DNA from: Actinomycetes bacterium | GTDB lineage: Bacteria > Actinomycetota > Acidimicrobiia > Acidimicrobiales > Palsa-688 | Assembly (NCBI GenBank): GCA_021809105.1 | Contig: JAKBAM010000002.1 | Span: forward strand, 1 to 64,000 | Reading direction: 5' to 3' | DNA: 64,000 nt | Shown: one piece after another, positions 51,154 to 60,206 of the stretch | Layout of the letters: each line of letters opens with the position of its first letter | Position numbering within the stretch: the first letter of the stretch is position 1 | Made by a program: the position numbers and the translations under genes | The notes under the pieces: generated by a model | Seen by the model: only the letters and a program-made list of their open reading frames with translations | What the model was told of the DNA's origin: nothing | The model's database searches: none

Positions 51154-51573
51154 CTACGGGGATGGACCTTCCCACGGGTTGATCAGGGTGACGCCAGTGC
51201 CATCGAAGTCAGCGGCGTTGCGGGTGGCTAGCCTCGCCTGCCGAGACGCACAGATCGCGGCGATCTGCGCGTCGGCGGTCGCGATGGGACGACCCAATGT
51301 CTCACGCCCGGCGACGATCCCCCCATATCGGTGGGCAGCACGAGCGTCGAAGGGCACGATCACATCGTGGAACTCGGCGAACACGCTGGCCGCCGTCGTC
51401 GTCAACCGGTCCCGACGCCGGCCCGCGGGCAATCGAGCGATACCGTACTCGACCTCGGCGACCGTGATAGCGGTCGTGTGTAAGCGACCTGCCGTAGCGG
51501 TCCACGCGAGGACCTCCGGAACGGGCTCTCCGCGCATCATCTCCGATATCACGTTGGTGTCGATGATGATCAC
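51154..51573 (-). CDS. vapC: VapC/FitB-type PIN-domain toxin
   Basis: 139 residues. PIN-domain acids are visible: IIIDTNVISEMMRG (Asp), TVAEVEYGIARLPAG (Glu), TADAQIAAIC (Asp) and ATRNAADFDGTGV (Asp). The IDTNVISE and PIATADAQIAA motifs are the FitB subgroup. As a ribonuclease it would cut RNA when its antitoxin is degraded. Overlaps the antitoxin gene (ATGA). Confidence 0.9.
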   Translation of the reverse strand: MIIIDTNVISEMMRGEPVPEVLAWTATAGRLHTTAITVAEVEYGIARLPAGRRRDRLTTTAASVFAEFHDVIVPFDARAAHRYGGIVAGRETLGRPIATADAQIAAICASRQARLATRNAADFDGTGVTLINPWEGPSP

Positions 51574-51824
51574 GACAGCTTTGGCAACTCAGCCGCTCGA
51601 GGCATCCCCTTCCGAAGTGGGATCTCTAGCTCGACCCCGCCGATCTCGGCGAAGCGCTCTCGGACTGTTTGGGCAAGGTTGATCTGCTCATCTTCCCCCC
51701 CAGCAACCGCATCGGTGAGGATCGCCCGGACCTCACCTTCCATCGACCGTCCGTGGCGGGCGGCCCGCAGCTTCAGCCGGCTGACCACGTGCTCGTCCAA
51801 GTCGCGCACGCTGATCGCTGCCAT
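51570..51824 (-). CDS. vapB: FitA/VapB-type antitoxin (RHH)
   Basis: 84 residues. ISVRDLDEHVVSRLKLRAAR is the ribbon-helix-helix; HGRSMEGEVRAILTDAV and the C-terminal LAQTVRERFAEIG match FitA. ATG at 51824, nine bases from an AGGAGGTGA site; an in-frame TTG at 51830 is too close to it. Represses itself through the adjacent palindrome. Confidence 0.88.
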   Translation of the reverse strand: MAAISVRDLDEHVVSRLKLRAARHGRSMEGEVRAILTDAVAGGEDEQINLAQTVRERFAEIGGVELEIPLRKGMPRAAELPKLS

Positions 51825-51833
51825 ACCCAATCA

Positions 51834-51860
51834 CCTCCTGCTAGCAATGCTAGCAGGAGG
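51834..51860. promoter_or_regulatory. 27-bp perfect palindrome, operator of vapBC
   Basis: Thirteen-base arms (51834-51846 and 51848-51860) around a single central base. It contains TGCTAGCA twice, itself a palindrome. The left end holds the vapB ribosome site on the minus strand. It can act as a FitA-type operator in DNA and as a hairpin hiding the ribosome site in RNA. Confidence 0.75.
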
Positions 51861-51940
51861 TGACGAGGGTTGCGGCCTGCTCCTTACCGAAGATCTGCTC
51901 GGCGGTATGCCCCGGCATCTCGGGCCACTTCGGGCTAGTG
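51857..51940 (+). pseudogene. C-terminal fragment resembling a PIN toxin
   Basis: Plus-strand reading GDEGCGLLLTEDLLGGMP looks like the last strands of a PIN domain, where GCxxLLTEDLQxG is common. No start or earlier part is present. Tentative relic. Confidence 0.35.
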
Positions 51941-52045
51941 GTGCAGAGCGAGACGGAGACCCCGGACTATTTCGTTGAGGAGTCCGGGTGGGGTGGTGCC
52001 CGCGTAGTCGGTCAGGTCGGCTTTGTTCAAGGTGACTATGGCTGT
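51935..52045 (-). pseudogene. C-terminal fragment resembling a MazF/PemK toxin
   Basis: Minus-strand reading TAIVTLNKADLTDYAGTTPP then LLNEIVRGLRLALHH and stop. This looks like the last 35 residues of a MazF-like toxin. It lies in the same frame as, and immediately after, the stop of the transporter fusion gene, perhaps by chance. Weak. Confidence 0.25.
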
Positions 52046-53878
52046 TCACCGGCTCGGTGCTGGCTGTAAGAGGTCCGGCCACACGCTGATGGCCGATGGC
52101 TCGATGCGGACATCGCAGGCGTCCCCGGCCAGGAACAATGTGCGGTCGGTGGTCCGGACCCGCAGTTCCGGGCCGCCGTCCAGGCGGACGGTGAGGGCCG
52201 TGGAGGTTCCGAGCTCGGCGACGTCGATTACACGGGCGCGATGCGAACCTCCGCCTTTCGCGACCAAGGCGACCCGCTCGGGGCGTACGCACCAAAGGAC
52301 GGTGGTCTCGGGCCGCACATCGCTGATATCGGCGTCGATGACGATGCCGCCGACGGATATGCCGCCGGGCGCCACCATTCCGGGGAGCAGGTTGTCGATG
52401 CCGAGAAGTCTGGCCACCTTCGGCGAAGCGGGCCTGTCATATACCTCGCGGCAGGGGCCGGCCTGCAAGATCTGGCCGTCGTCGACCACGAGGATCTCGT
52501 CGGCAAGGAAGGCGGCTTCCTCGGGGTCGTGGGTGACCAAGACGGTGGAAAGGCCGGCGTCTCGCTGGAGGCGACGCAGCTGCCGGCGCAGTTCATCGCG
52601 CACTGGGGCGTCGAGGGCAGAGAAAGGCTCGTCGAGCAGGACCAGACGGGGGCTTCGGCTGAAGGCCTGGGCCAGGCTTACCCGTTGGCGTTGACCTCCA
52701 GAGAGTTGGTGGGGCAGGCGTTCCTGGATACTGTCGAGACCTAGGGTCTCGAGCCACCACGAGCCAAGGCGACCGTCGGCGTCCGCCGCGAACTGCAGCT
52801 GGTCCCGAACGGTCAAGTGCGGAAAGAGGCTTTGGCCCTGAGGGACGTACCCGATATGGCGGCTCTCGGTGGGAACGGCAGCGACGGGGTCGTCGTTGTA
52901 AGATACCGGCCCGGCGCCGGCCCCGAGCAGACCGGCGAGCGCCTTGAGGGTCATGGATTTTCCCGAGCCGGACGGGCCCAGGATCGCCAGCCGGTGGCTC
53001 TTCGCCTGGTGGGCTAGCCGCAGCCGGAACTCCCCGGCGGTCACGTCGAGGTCGAAGCCGACACGTGTGGAAGGCCCCAGGTTCGGCGACCGCGGGGCGG
53101 CCGCAGCCGTCCGCCTTCGCAGCCGGGCCGGCCGGCGAAGGTTGGCGACTATCACGGCTAGGGCGGCGGCGCCCATGACCAAGATCGTGGGTGCTTGGGT
53201 GGCCGGTATGCCTGCACCGGAAAACTGTACGTATGTGAAGACTGGCAGCGAGTAGGGGTGGTAGGCAACGATGATATTCGCCCCGTATTCGCCGATGGCC
53301 CGCATCCATGTCAGCAACAGGCCGGCTCTGATCCCCGGTGCTGCGATAGGAAGGCTCACTCGCAAGAAGCGGGCGAGAGGCCGTTGGCCGAGGGTGGCCG
53401 CCAGGTCCTCGAGGGAGATGTCGACGGTGGCGAAGGCTGAGCGGGCCGAGATAACGAGGAAGGGTGCGGACACGAACACCTGGGCCAGCACTATTCCGGC
53501 TACCGATCCGGTTAGCCGCTGGTGGAAGAACCGGCCCACAACGGTATATGGGCCAACTAGGTAGATGAGGAGAATGCCGCTCATCACCGGCGGCAGGGCC
53601 AGCGGTAGAACCACCAGCAAGCCGAGCGCCCTGGCGAAGCGTCCTCGGTGACGGACCAGGGCATACGCCAGCGGGACGCCGAGAACCCCGACAATAAGCG
53701 TGGCGATGGTGGCGCTCTCGACCGACGTTCGTAGCGCACCCCACAGCCCGGGAGTGTTGAAACCCCGCGCGCGGGAGGTAGAGAAGCGGACGACGAACGC
53801 GGCGAGGGGGAATACGAGGTACACGACCAGTAGCCCGCCCAACCAGGTGAGCGGGCTGCGAGCCGATCGTGAAGTCAC
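52046..53878 (-). CDS. Molybdate/tungstate ABC transporter, permease-ATPase fusion
   Basis: 610 residues. Residues about 1-255 are a ModB/WtpB permease (LVVLPLALPPVMSGILLIYL; docking loop EDLAATLGQRPLARFLRVSL; MRAIGEYGANIIV). Residues about 275-500 are the ATPase: Walker A GPSGSGKS, signature LSGGQRQRVSLAQAF, Walker B LVLLDEPFSALD, switch LVTHDPEEAAF. The last 110 residues are a TOBE-like domain (NLLPGMVAPGG, ELGTSTALTVRLDGG). In most bacteria these are two genes. Sulfate is a possible alternative substrate. GTG start overlaps the binding-protein stop (GTGA). Confidence 0.85.
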   Translation of the reverse strand: MTSRSARSPLTWLGGLLVVYLVFPLAAFVVRFSTSRARGFNTPGLWGALRTSVESATIATLIVGVLGVPLAYALVRHRGRFARALGLLVVLPLALPPVMSGILLIYLVGPYTVVGRFFHQRLTGSVAGIVLAQVFVSAPFLVISARSAFATVDISLEDLAATLGQRPLARFLRVSLPIAAPGIRAGLLLTWMRAIGEYGANIIVAYHPYSLPVFTYVQFSGAGIPATQAPTILVMGAAALAVIVANLRRPARLRRRTAAAAPRSPNLGPSTRVGFDLDVTAGEFRLRLAHQAKSHRLAILGPSGSGKSMTLKALAGLLGAGAGPVSYNDDPVAAVPTESRHIGYVPQGQSLFPHLTVRDQLQFAADADGRLGSWWLETLGLDSIQERLPHQLSGGQRQRVSLAQAFSRSPRLVLLDEPFSALDAPVRDELRRQLRRLQRDAGLSTVLVTHDPEEAAFLADEILVVDDGQILQAGPCREVYDRPASPKVARLLGIDNLLPGMVAPGGISVGGIVIDADISDVRPETTVLWCVRPERVALVAKGGGSHRARVIDVAELGTSTALTVRLDGGPELRVRTTDRTLFLAGDACDVRIEPSAISVWPDLLQPAPSR

Positions 53879-54837
53879 GCGCCGGAGAGTATGCCTTGGA
53901 GACTGGCTGGTGCCGTTCCGGTAACCGACAGCGGCTTCATGGTGGCCATGCCCTGCTTGGCCAGAGCCTGGGCACCTGCAGGGCCGAGGAGGTACTCGAC
54001 GAAGGCGTCAGCCGCTGCGGTGTCAGGCGCCTTGTTGAGCACGGTGACGGTGTACTTGGCCTCCAGGCTGCTCGGCACTCCGGTCAGCGCAACGGTGGCG
54101 ATGTGGCCGGCGGCGGCTTCGACTCCGTAGAAGAACCCGACGTCGAGCTGTCCGGCCTGCAGTCGACCGACAAGGGTGTTCTCGGCGAAGACGTCGGAGG
54201 GCTGCCTCCCGAGGGTCTTGAGTGCCGGCTCGTTGTAGGTGGTGGCGGCATCGTCCAATGCGGTCACCGTGAGGACGCCCTTGGGGTCGGTGGCCGGGTC
54301 GGTGCGCCCGACGAGAATGCCGGGCTGGGCGAGCACCTTGTACCAGGGCTCGGTCTCGAGGGCCTTGGCGAACTTGCTGTTGGGGTTGTAGCCCAACACC
54401 AGCGGCGACGTGGCAAAGAGGGAGTACCACGACGCCCAGTCGCCATTTGCCGTGCCCTCCAGGCCTACATCCTTCGACGGATTGGCGCTGATGAACACGT
54501 CCCCCACGACAGCCTTACCCTTGATCTCGTTCGCCAGCGCACCAGAGTCTCCCGAGGTCCCGTTGAAGGTGTAGCCGGTGGAAGCGTGGAAGCCTGGCCC
54601 GATGTCGTTGTTCATCAGATCGACCAGGGAACCGGCATACAGGACGTCTACCGGGCCAGACCCAGTGGCGGGTGACGACGACGCCGAAGTGTTGGGGTTC
54701 CGCGGAGACAGCGAAGTCGGCCTCGCCGTCTTGCTTGAGCTGCCGCAGGCAGCCGCGACCAGGGAAGCTCCCGCGAGGAAGGCGGCGCTCATCCGGGGGC
54801 GCCTTCGAATGGATAGCGACGCGCTAGCCGATGCCAT
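53875..54837 (-). CDS. Molybdate/tungstate-binding lipoprotein (WtpA/ModA-like)
   Basis: 320 residues. Lipobox ASLVAAACGSS, Ser/Thr-rich linker, then the binding fold VDVLYAGSLVDLMNNDIGPG, TSGDSGALANEIKGK and DVFISANPSKDVG. YAGSLVDLMN and the large gap to the second lobe resemble WtpA, the tungstate/molybdate-specific branch. ATG at 54837 used; GTG at 54849 and ATG at 54792 are possible. Confidence 0.85.
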   Translation of the reverse strand: MASASASLSIRRRPRMSAAFLAGASLVAAACGSSSKTARPTSLSPRNPNTSASSSPATGSGPVDVLYAGSLVDLMNNDIGPGFHASTGYTFNGTSGDSGALANEIKGKAVVGDVFISANPSKDVGLEGTANGDWASWYSLFATSPLVLGYNPNSKFAKALETEPWYKVLAQPGILVGRTDPATDPKGVLTVTALDDAATTYNEPALKTLGRQPSDVFAENTLVGRLQAGQLDVGFFYGVEAAAGHIATVALTGVPSSLEAKYTVTVLNKAPDTAAADAFVEYLLGPAGAQALAKQGMATMKPLSVTGTAPASLQGILSGA

Positions 54838-54875
54838 GGGCGGGCACACTAGCCCGAGCTGTAGTCAGTCGTCGA

Positions 54876-55406
54876 CTACCGCTCGGCGATCGCTTCCAGG
54901 AATTCGACGGTCGCCCTCGACGACGAGGCCCTCCACTCCAAGATCACCCGCTCGAAGCCGACCGCAGCGGCGCGGTCCTCGTTGAGACGCTCCATCTGGG
55001 CGATCACCCGGTGTCGTTGCGCCTCGACGAGGGAACCCCAGGGCCGGCGTGAACGATCGAGCAGAACGAGCTTCAGTAGCAGCATCGAGCGCACATCGCG
55101 GACATGATCGACGGGCTCCTCGAGCCACCTGCGCAGGGCCCGACGGCCCACAAGGGTAGGCACGACGATTGTCCGCACCGGGCCCCGGTCGCTCGGCTCC
55201 GTAGATCGCTCGGTGATCAAACCGAGCTGTACCAGCTTCTTGAGAACCTGGTACACGGCATTGCGTGGCACGGTCCACACCCGACCCAGGTCGCCGCTGG
55301 GAGCCAGAAGCTGCGCAACGGCGAAGCCATGGGTCGGGCCCTCCGCCACCGCCCCGAGCACCGCCCACTCTCCCGGAGACAGCTCCCAGCCGCCCGAAGG
55401 CTCCAC
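54876..55406 (-). CDS. PadR-family transcriptional regulator
   Basis: 176 residues. Winged-helix N-domain (LSPGEWAVLGAVAEGPTHGF, AVYQVLKKLVQLGLITERS) and a helical dimer domain (VRDVRSMLLLKLVLLDRSRR, ERLNEDRAAAVGFERVILEW). Upstream of and co-directional with the molybdate/tungstate genes, 38 bases before them, so it may control their expression, perhaps in response to metal or a ligand. Confidence 0.85.
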   Translation of the reverse strand: MEPSGGWELSPGEWAVLGAVAEGPTHGFAVAQLLAPSGDLGRVWTVPRNAVYQVLKKLVQLGLITERSTEPSDRGPVRTIVVPTLVGRRALRRWLEEPVDHVRDVRSMLLLKLVLLDRSRRPWGSLVEAQRHRVIAQMERLNEDRAAAVGFERVILEWRASSSRATVEFLEAIAER

Positions 55407-55734
55407 GCAGCCAAGCTACCGAACAACAGGCCTGCTAGGCGGCGCTCGCCACGCACGGGCTGTGTTTGCACAAGCTCTCAACCGGCGTTAGGGTCAGAGC
55501 GCCAGCTCAGGCCGACCGGGGTTGGATCACGGGGGAGGTGGTCAGATGCGCCGGACGCTCACTTCCGCGCACGGGCTGACTCTGGAGGTCATCAAGGCGA
55601 ATGTGGACATCCCCCTGGGACGCCTTTGAAGGAGGACCGCGTGAGTGGTCAAACTGGTTCGTTGGTGGCGGCTCTCAGCGTCAGCTCGCCGCAAAAATCC
55701 TAGATGGCAAGACGCCTAGATATGAGGAGAGATG
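55407..55734 (+). other. 328-base spacer with two possible tiny genes
   Basis: No standard gene. Two short plus-strand frames have good ribosome sites: 55546-55629 (27 residues, MRRTLTSAHGLTLEVIKANV and on, after GGGAGGTGG) and 55641-55703 (20 residues, MSGQTGSLVAALSVSSPQKS, after AAGGAGG). They may be leader peptides or chance. Neither resembles MftA. The next gene has AGGAG at 55725-55729. Confidence 0.35.
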
Positions 55735-56550
55735 ATGGGGAAGCTCGACGGCAAGGTAGCGTTTATCACCGGAGCAGCTCGCGGGCAGGGCCGCAGCCAC
55801 GCGACCCGCCTGGCTGAGGAAGGGGCCGACATCATTGCGGTCGACGTCTGCAAGCAGCTCAAGGCCGTACGGTATCCGATGTCCACAGCGGAAGACCTGG
55901 CGCAGACGGTCAAGGAGGTGGAGGCACTAGGGCGGCGCATCGTTGCTCGTGAGGCCGATGTCCGGGACGCCTCGGCATTGCAGGTAGCCCTAGACGACGG
56001 GATCAGGGAGCTCGGCCGGGTCGACATCGTCCTGGCCAACGCAGGCATAGGCCCGGGCGGCGACGCCACCGACGACGAGCAGTGGAACGAGGTGGTTGAC
56101 GTCAACTTGAAGGGAGTCTGGAACACCGGTCGGGTCGCCATCCCGTCGATGATCGAGCGAGGCGAGGGAGGGGCCATCGTCCTCACCAGCTCCACCGGCG
56201 GCCTGATCGGGCCCGGTATTGGATACCCGGGTACCTTGGCCTACATAGCCGCCAAGCACGGAGTCATAGGACTGATGAGGTCCTGGGCCAACTATCTCGC
56301 ACCCCATTCGATCCGGGTGAACAGCGTGGCGCCTACCACAGTCCGGACGCCGATGGCGGGTGGCGGCAACGTGAAGGCCATACTGGAGCACTCCCCCGAG
56401 CTGGCAGGCTCGCTGCTCAACGCCATGCCCGTCGAGGCGGTAGACGCGATCGACATCTCCAACGCCATCGCGTGGCTCGTCTCCGACGAAGCCCGTTATG
56501 TGACCGGCACCGTGGTACCCGTCGATGCCGGTAACGTCAACCGACGCTGA
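55735..56550 (+). CDS. Mycofactocin-coupled short-chain dehydrogenase
   Basis: 271 residues. Cofactor loop TGAARGQGRSHATRLAEEG, the extra segment ADIIAVDVCKQLKAVRYPMS, NAG in VLANAGIGPGG, and the catalytic Tyr-x-x-x-Lys in LAYIAAKHGVIG. TGAARGQGRSHA with the inserted region after the second strand is the mark of the SDR group that holds NAD tightly and passes electrons to mycofactocin. Substrate is probably an alcohol or terpenoid. The second of two adjacent ATGs (55735) is better spaced from AGGAG. No mft genes here. Confidence 0.85.
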   Translation: MGKLDGKVAFITGAARGQGRSHATRLAEEGADIIAVDVCKQLKAVRYPMSTAEDLAQTVKEVEALGRRIVAREADVRDASALQVALDDGIRELGRVDIVLANAGIGPGGDATDDEQWNEVVDVNLKGVWNTGRVAIPSMIERGEGGAIVLTSSTGGLIGPGIGYPGTLAYIAAKHGVIGLMRSWANYLAPHSIRVNSVAPTTVRTPMAGGGNVKAILEHSPELAGSLLNAMPVEAVDAIDISNAIAWLVSDEARYVTGTVVPVDAGNVNRR

Positions 56551-56636
56551 AACTCCGATCTCCGGTAGCCGAGAGCGAGGACGGCGGCCAACGCCCCCTT
56601 CCTCGCGACTCGTGGGTGGTTGGTACGACGCCCTGA

Positions 56637-59600
56637 TCAGGTAGCGCCCGGATTGATCCTGCGGAGTATTCGCAGTGTCAGGTTAGCGACTAGGAGGGTT
56701 TCGTTCGCATCGGGTTGCGCCGCCTCGAGGAGTCCGGTCGCTCGGTTGAAGATTCGTGTGTGGGTGGCGAGCCACCGGTCCATGGCGTCTTTGGCCGAAG
56801 CGTCGGCTGTTCGTGGGGGGCTGGTTGCGGTTCCTGCCGCTTCGTCGCGGGCGCCGAGGGCTTCGATTGCCGCTTGTTGGCGCAGGTCAGCGATGTCGTC
56901 GGCTATGGATCGGCATTGCCATGCCGCCCATCGACGGTCTGTGGGCGCCGATGAGAGCAGGGAGCGGAGCCCGAGGATTGGTGTGGCCTGCTCGAAAATG
57001 TCGAAAGCGGCGGTTACTTCGGTCACTTCCCGGCCGGTGGCGCGTGCCACTGGTCCGGTGTCGCCGATGGCGGATGCGCTTCCTACGGCGACGAAGGGGG
57101 CGGCTAGTGACGGCTCGATACCGAGGCGGCGGATCTCTTCGGCTGTGCCGTCTCCAAGCGCCAGTTCCTGCGGTACCAGACGGCTGTCGGATGCTATGAG
57201 CGCGGATGGCTGGAGCGGCCCGGGGCGGCGGAGGTAGGCGCGGGCGAGGCCGCTGACCGCTGTTGCCACTGTGTGGTGGAGCGCCGCTTCGACGTCGGCG
57301 TCGAGCCGGTCGGCGGCCCTGTCCAGCGTGGCCCACAGGAGTCCGGCGCCGAGGACCTGGTGGGCTGCCCAGAACCCGCCGGCGACATCGGCCAGGCTCC
57401 TTCCGAGCTCGGCGGCGGTTTCGTGGGCCCAGACGATCCCGAGGCGGTCGACCAGCTCCCCGGCCAGGTTGGTGGCGGCGAGCTGGGGGTACAGCCGGTG
57501 CGTGGGGATCAAGTCGGCGGTTTGCTCGCGGATCACAGCCGGGAAGTACGGGGTGACTGCGTCGAGCAGCGCCGTGTCGTGGGCGAGGGCGGAGGCTTCG
57601 ATGGCCTGCACGAGGTGTGACTTCGCGTAGGCCAGCAGGACGGCGAGCTCGGGGCGGATCAGCCCGGCCCCAGCCGTCCGGCGGGCAGCCAGCTCGGCCT
57701 CGTCGGGGAGCGACTCGACGCTGCGGTCGACGAGCCCGGCCTGTTCCAGATGCGCCAGGAGGGCCGCGTAGGCGTCCAAGGAGGCCGCGCTGTCGGGCAT
57801 CGAACGATCGAGGGCGGCGACGCTGTGGTCGACTTGGCGGAGCACCTCGGCGGCGACGTCGTCGGTGGCGGCGGCCAGGAGCGAGTCGCGTTCGTCGTCG
57901 CCGATCCGGCCGTCGGCGACGGCCAGGGTGAGGAGGATCTTGAGGTTGACTTCGCGATCGGAGGTGGCGACACCGGCCGCGTTGTCGATGAAGTCGGTGT
58001 TGATCCGGCCGCCTCGCCGGGAATAGCGGATCCGGGCCTGCTGGGTGACGGCGAGGTTGCCACCCTCGGCGATGACCCGGGCTCTGACCCCGTCGGCGGT
58101 CACCCGCACCGCGTCGTTGGCGTGATCGGCTACCTCCGAGTCGCTCTCGCCGGCGGCTTTCACGTACGTGCCGATCCCCCCGAACCACAGCAGGTCGACG
58201 GGGGCGGTGAGGATGGCGGAGATCAGCTCGGGCGGGCTCATCGTCTCGACGCTCAACCCGAGCGAAGCCCGGGCTTCTGGAGTGAGGGTGATCTCCTTGG
58301 CGTCCCTCGGCCAGATTGCCCCTCCCCTGGACAGGGCGGAGCGGTCGTAATCCGCCCAGCTCGAGCGTCCCATGGACGCCAGCCGGTCTCGTGCCCGGTA
58401 GGACGCCTCCGGGTCGGGGTCGGGGTCGACGAAGATGTGGCGATGGTCGAACGCCGCGACCAGCTTCAAGGCTCGACTCTGCAGCATCCCGTTGCCGAAA
58501 ACGTCGCCGGACATGTCGCCGACGCCTGCCACCCGCACCGGCTCGGTCTGCACGTCGATGCCGAGGTGGCGGAAGTGGCGGCGCACCGCCACCCAAGCGC
58601 CGCGCGCAGTGATGCCCATCGCCTTGTGGTCGTAGCCGTGCGATCCGCCCGAGGCGAACGCGTCACCCAACCAGAACCGGTAGTCCGCGCTGAGGGCGTT
58701 GGCGTCGTCGGAGAACGAGGCGGTGCCCTTGTCGGCGGCGACCACCAGGTAGGGGTCGTCACCGTCGGCCGCTATCACCCGGTCCGGGCGGCGCACCTCG
58801 CCTTCGATCACGTTGTCGGTAATGTCGAGCAGGCCGGCGATGAACTCCCGGTAGGCGGCGAGGACCGCTCCGGGAGATCCGCTCCTCACCACGAAACCGC
58901 CTTTGGCGCCGGTGGGCACGATGATGGCGTTCTTCTTGATCTGCGCTTCGGCCAGGCCGAGGACCTCTGTCCGGAAGTCCAGTGGCCGGTCGCTCCAACG
59001 GATACCTCCTCGGGCGATGGGACCGTTACGCAGGTGCACACCCTCGACGATCGGCCCGTGGACGAACGTCTCGACATGGGGCCGCGGCGCGGGCAGCTCG
59101 GGAGCGGAGCGGCTGTCGAGCTTCAACACGATGTTCGCCCGCTCCTCACCGTCGCGGCCGGTGCAGTACCAGTTGGTCCGCAACGTGGCGTCGATCAGCC
59201 CGAGGAACCCCCGCAGCATCTGGTCCTGTTCCAGGTGGGGGACCCCACGGAGGCAATCGAGCACGCTGTCGCGCGCCGCGGCACAGACCTTCGCATCTGC
59301 TGAACTGGCGGCGGCGACCGGATCGAAGCGAGCTTCGAAGTAGCTGACCAAAGCGGCGGCGACCGTCGGGGATCCGGCCAGGGCATCGTCGAGCTGGGCG
59401 TCGCTCCACGCGACCGCGCACTGGCGACGGAAACGCCGGTAGGCGCGAAGGATCACGACCTGGCGCCAGTCGAGACCAGCGGCGATCACCAGCCGGTTGA
59501 GGCCGTCGACATCGGCGCGCCGCCCCGAGGCGGCCTCCAACGCGTCGATGAGCCGCTGCCCGTCGGGAGCCGGATCGAACCCGCCAGCCACGACCACCCG

Positions 59601-60128
59601 CAGCCCGAAGTCGTCCACGTGGACCTCGCCGCCCGGCCCGCCTTGCAGCGGCGGGACAAGGAACGGTACGGCCTCGGTGACCGCCACACCGAAGCTCTCC
59701 AGCGCTGGGATGACGCTGGTGAGCTCGACAGCTTCGGAGCCGATCCGTCGCAGCCGGAAAGTGGCCGGACCCTCACCGATGGCGGCGCGGACCGAAAGGC
59801 GGTGACCGGCACCGAACCGGTCAGGTCGCCGGCCGGCAGATCCACTCTCCATCCCGGCAGCAACCGACGGCTGCGGCTGCCTGGCGTCGAGCAAGCTCTG
59901 CGCCAAGCGGAGGTCCTCCGCCGCATCTGCGGGGCTGGTCCGCTCCCGGTAACCCGGCGGCAGGCGTGCCACCCACTCTGCGACACCAGGCTGATCGGCC
60001 GCCTCGACGGCGAAAGCCCGTGACCAGCCGTCGGTCGCCTCACCGCCACCGGCGAAGTCGGGATACATCCTGTCCAGCATCGCGCGCGCGGCTACCGGCA
60101 GTAGCGTCGAAGGCTTGTGATCACTCAA
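56637..60128 (-). CDS. NAD-specific glutamate dehydrogenase, large type
   Basis: 1163 residues. The catalytic core is diagnostic: NGPIARGGIRWSDRPLDFRT, AQIKKNAIIVPTGAKGGFVV and the NAD-domain region around GGIGTYVKA and ARVIAEGGNLAVTQQARI. It deaminates glutamate to 2-oxoglutarate. The 180-kDa form is about 1600 residues; this lacks most N-terminal regulatory domains and is closest to the 115-kDa form. TTG at 60128 gives the most complete frame; the first ATG is 15 codons in. Monocistronic. Confidence 0.88.
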   Translation of the reverse strand: MSDHKPSTLLPVAARAMLDRMYPDFAGGGEATDGWSRAFAVEAADQPGVAEWVARLPPGYRERTSPADAAEDLRLAQSLLDARQPQPSVAAGMESGSAGRRPDRFGAGHRLSVRAAIGEGPATFRLRRIGSEAVELTSVIPALESFGVAVTEAVPFLVPPLQGGPGGEVHVDDFGLRVVVAGGFDPAPDGQRLIDALEAASGRRADVDGLNRLVIAAGLDWRQVVILRAYRRFRRQCAVAWSDAQLDDALAGSPTVAAALVSYFEARFDPVAAASSADAKVCAAARDSVLDCLRGVPHLEQDQMLRGFLGLIDATLRTNWYCTGRDGEERANIVLKLDSRSAPELPAPRPHVETFVHGPIVEGVHLRNGPIARGGIRWSDRPLDFRTEVLGLAEAQIKKNAIIVPTGAKGGFVVRSGSPGAVLAAYREFIAGLLDITDNVIEGEVRRPDRVIAADGDDPYLVVAADKGTASFSDDANALSADYRFWLGDAFASGGSHGYDHKAMGITARGAWVAVRRHFRHLGIDVQTEPVRVAGVGDMSGDVFGNGMLQSRALKLVAAFDHRHIFVDPDPDPEASYRARDRLASMGRSSWADYDRSALSRGGAIWPRDAKEITLTPEARASLGLSVETMSPPELISAILTAPVDLLWFGGIGTYVKAAGESDSEVADHANDAVRVTADGVRARVIAEGGNLAVTQQARIRYSRRGGRINTDFIDNAAGVATSDREVNLKILLTLAVADGRIGDDERDSLLAAATDDVAAEVLRQVDHSVAALDRSMPDSAASLDAYAALLAHLEQAGLVDRSVESLPDEAELAARRTAGAGLIRPELAVLLAYAKSHLVQAIEASALAHDTALLDAVTPYFPAVIREQTADLIPTHRLYPQLAATNLAGELVDRLGIVWAHETAAELGRSLADVAGGFWAAHQVLGAGLLWATLDRAADRLDADVEAALHHTVATAVSGLARAYLRRPGPLQPSALIASDSRLVPQELALGDGTAEEIRRLGIEPSLAAPFVAVGSASAIGDTGPVARATGREVTEVTAAFDIFEQATPILGLRSLLSSAPTDRRWAAWQCRSIADDIADLRQQAAIEALGARDEAAGTATSPPRTADASAKDAMDRWLATHTRIFNRATGLLEAAQPDANETLLVANLTLRILRRINPGAT

Positions 60129-60206
60129 GGCCGCCGATGCGAATCTCGATGACCGTCAGGGCGCTGCCCAGCCACTTGTGTCGGACAGAATTGCTATGCT
60201 GCAGGG

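Noticed and set aside
49463-52045. Integrated element with attachment site at tRNA-Gly
   Set aside because: No integrase and no second copy of the tRNA 3' end were found.
57750-59303. 517-residue plus-strand frame
   Set aside because: Antisense to the glutamate dehydrogenase core.
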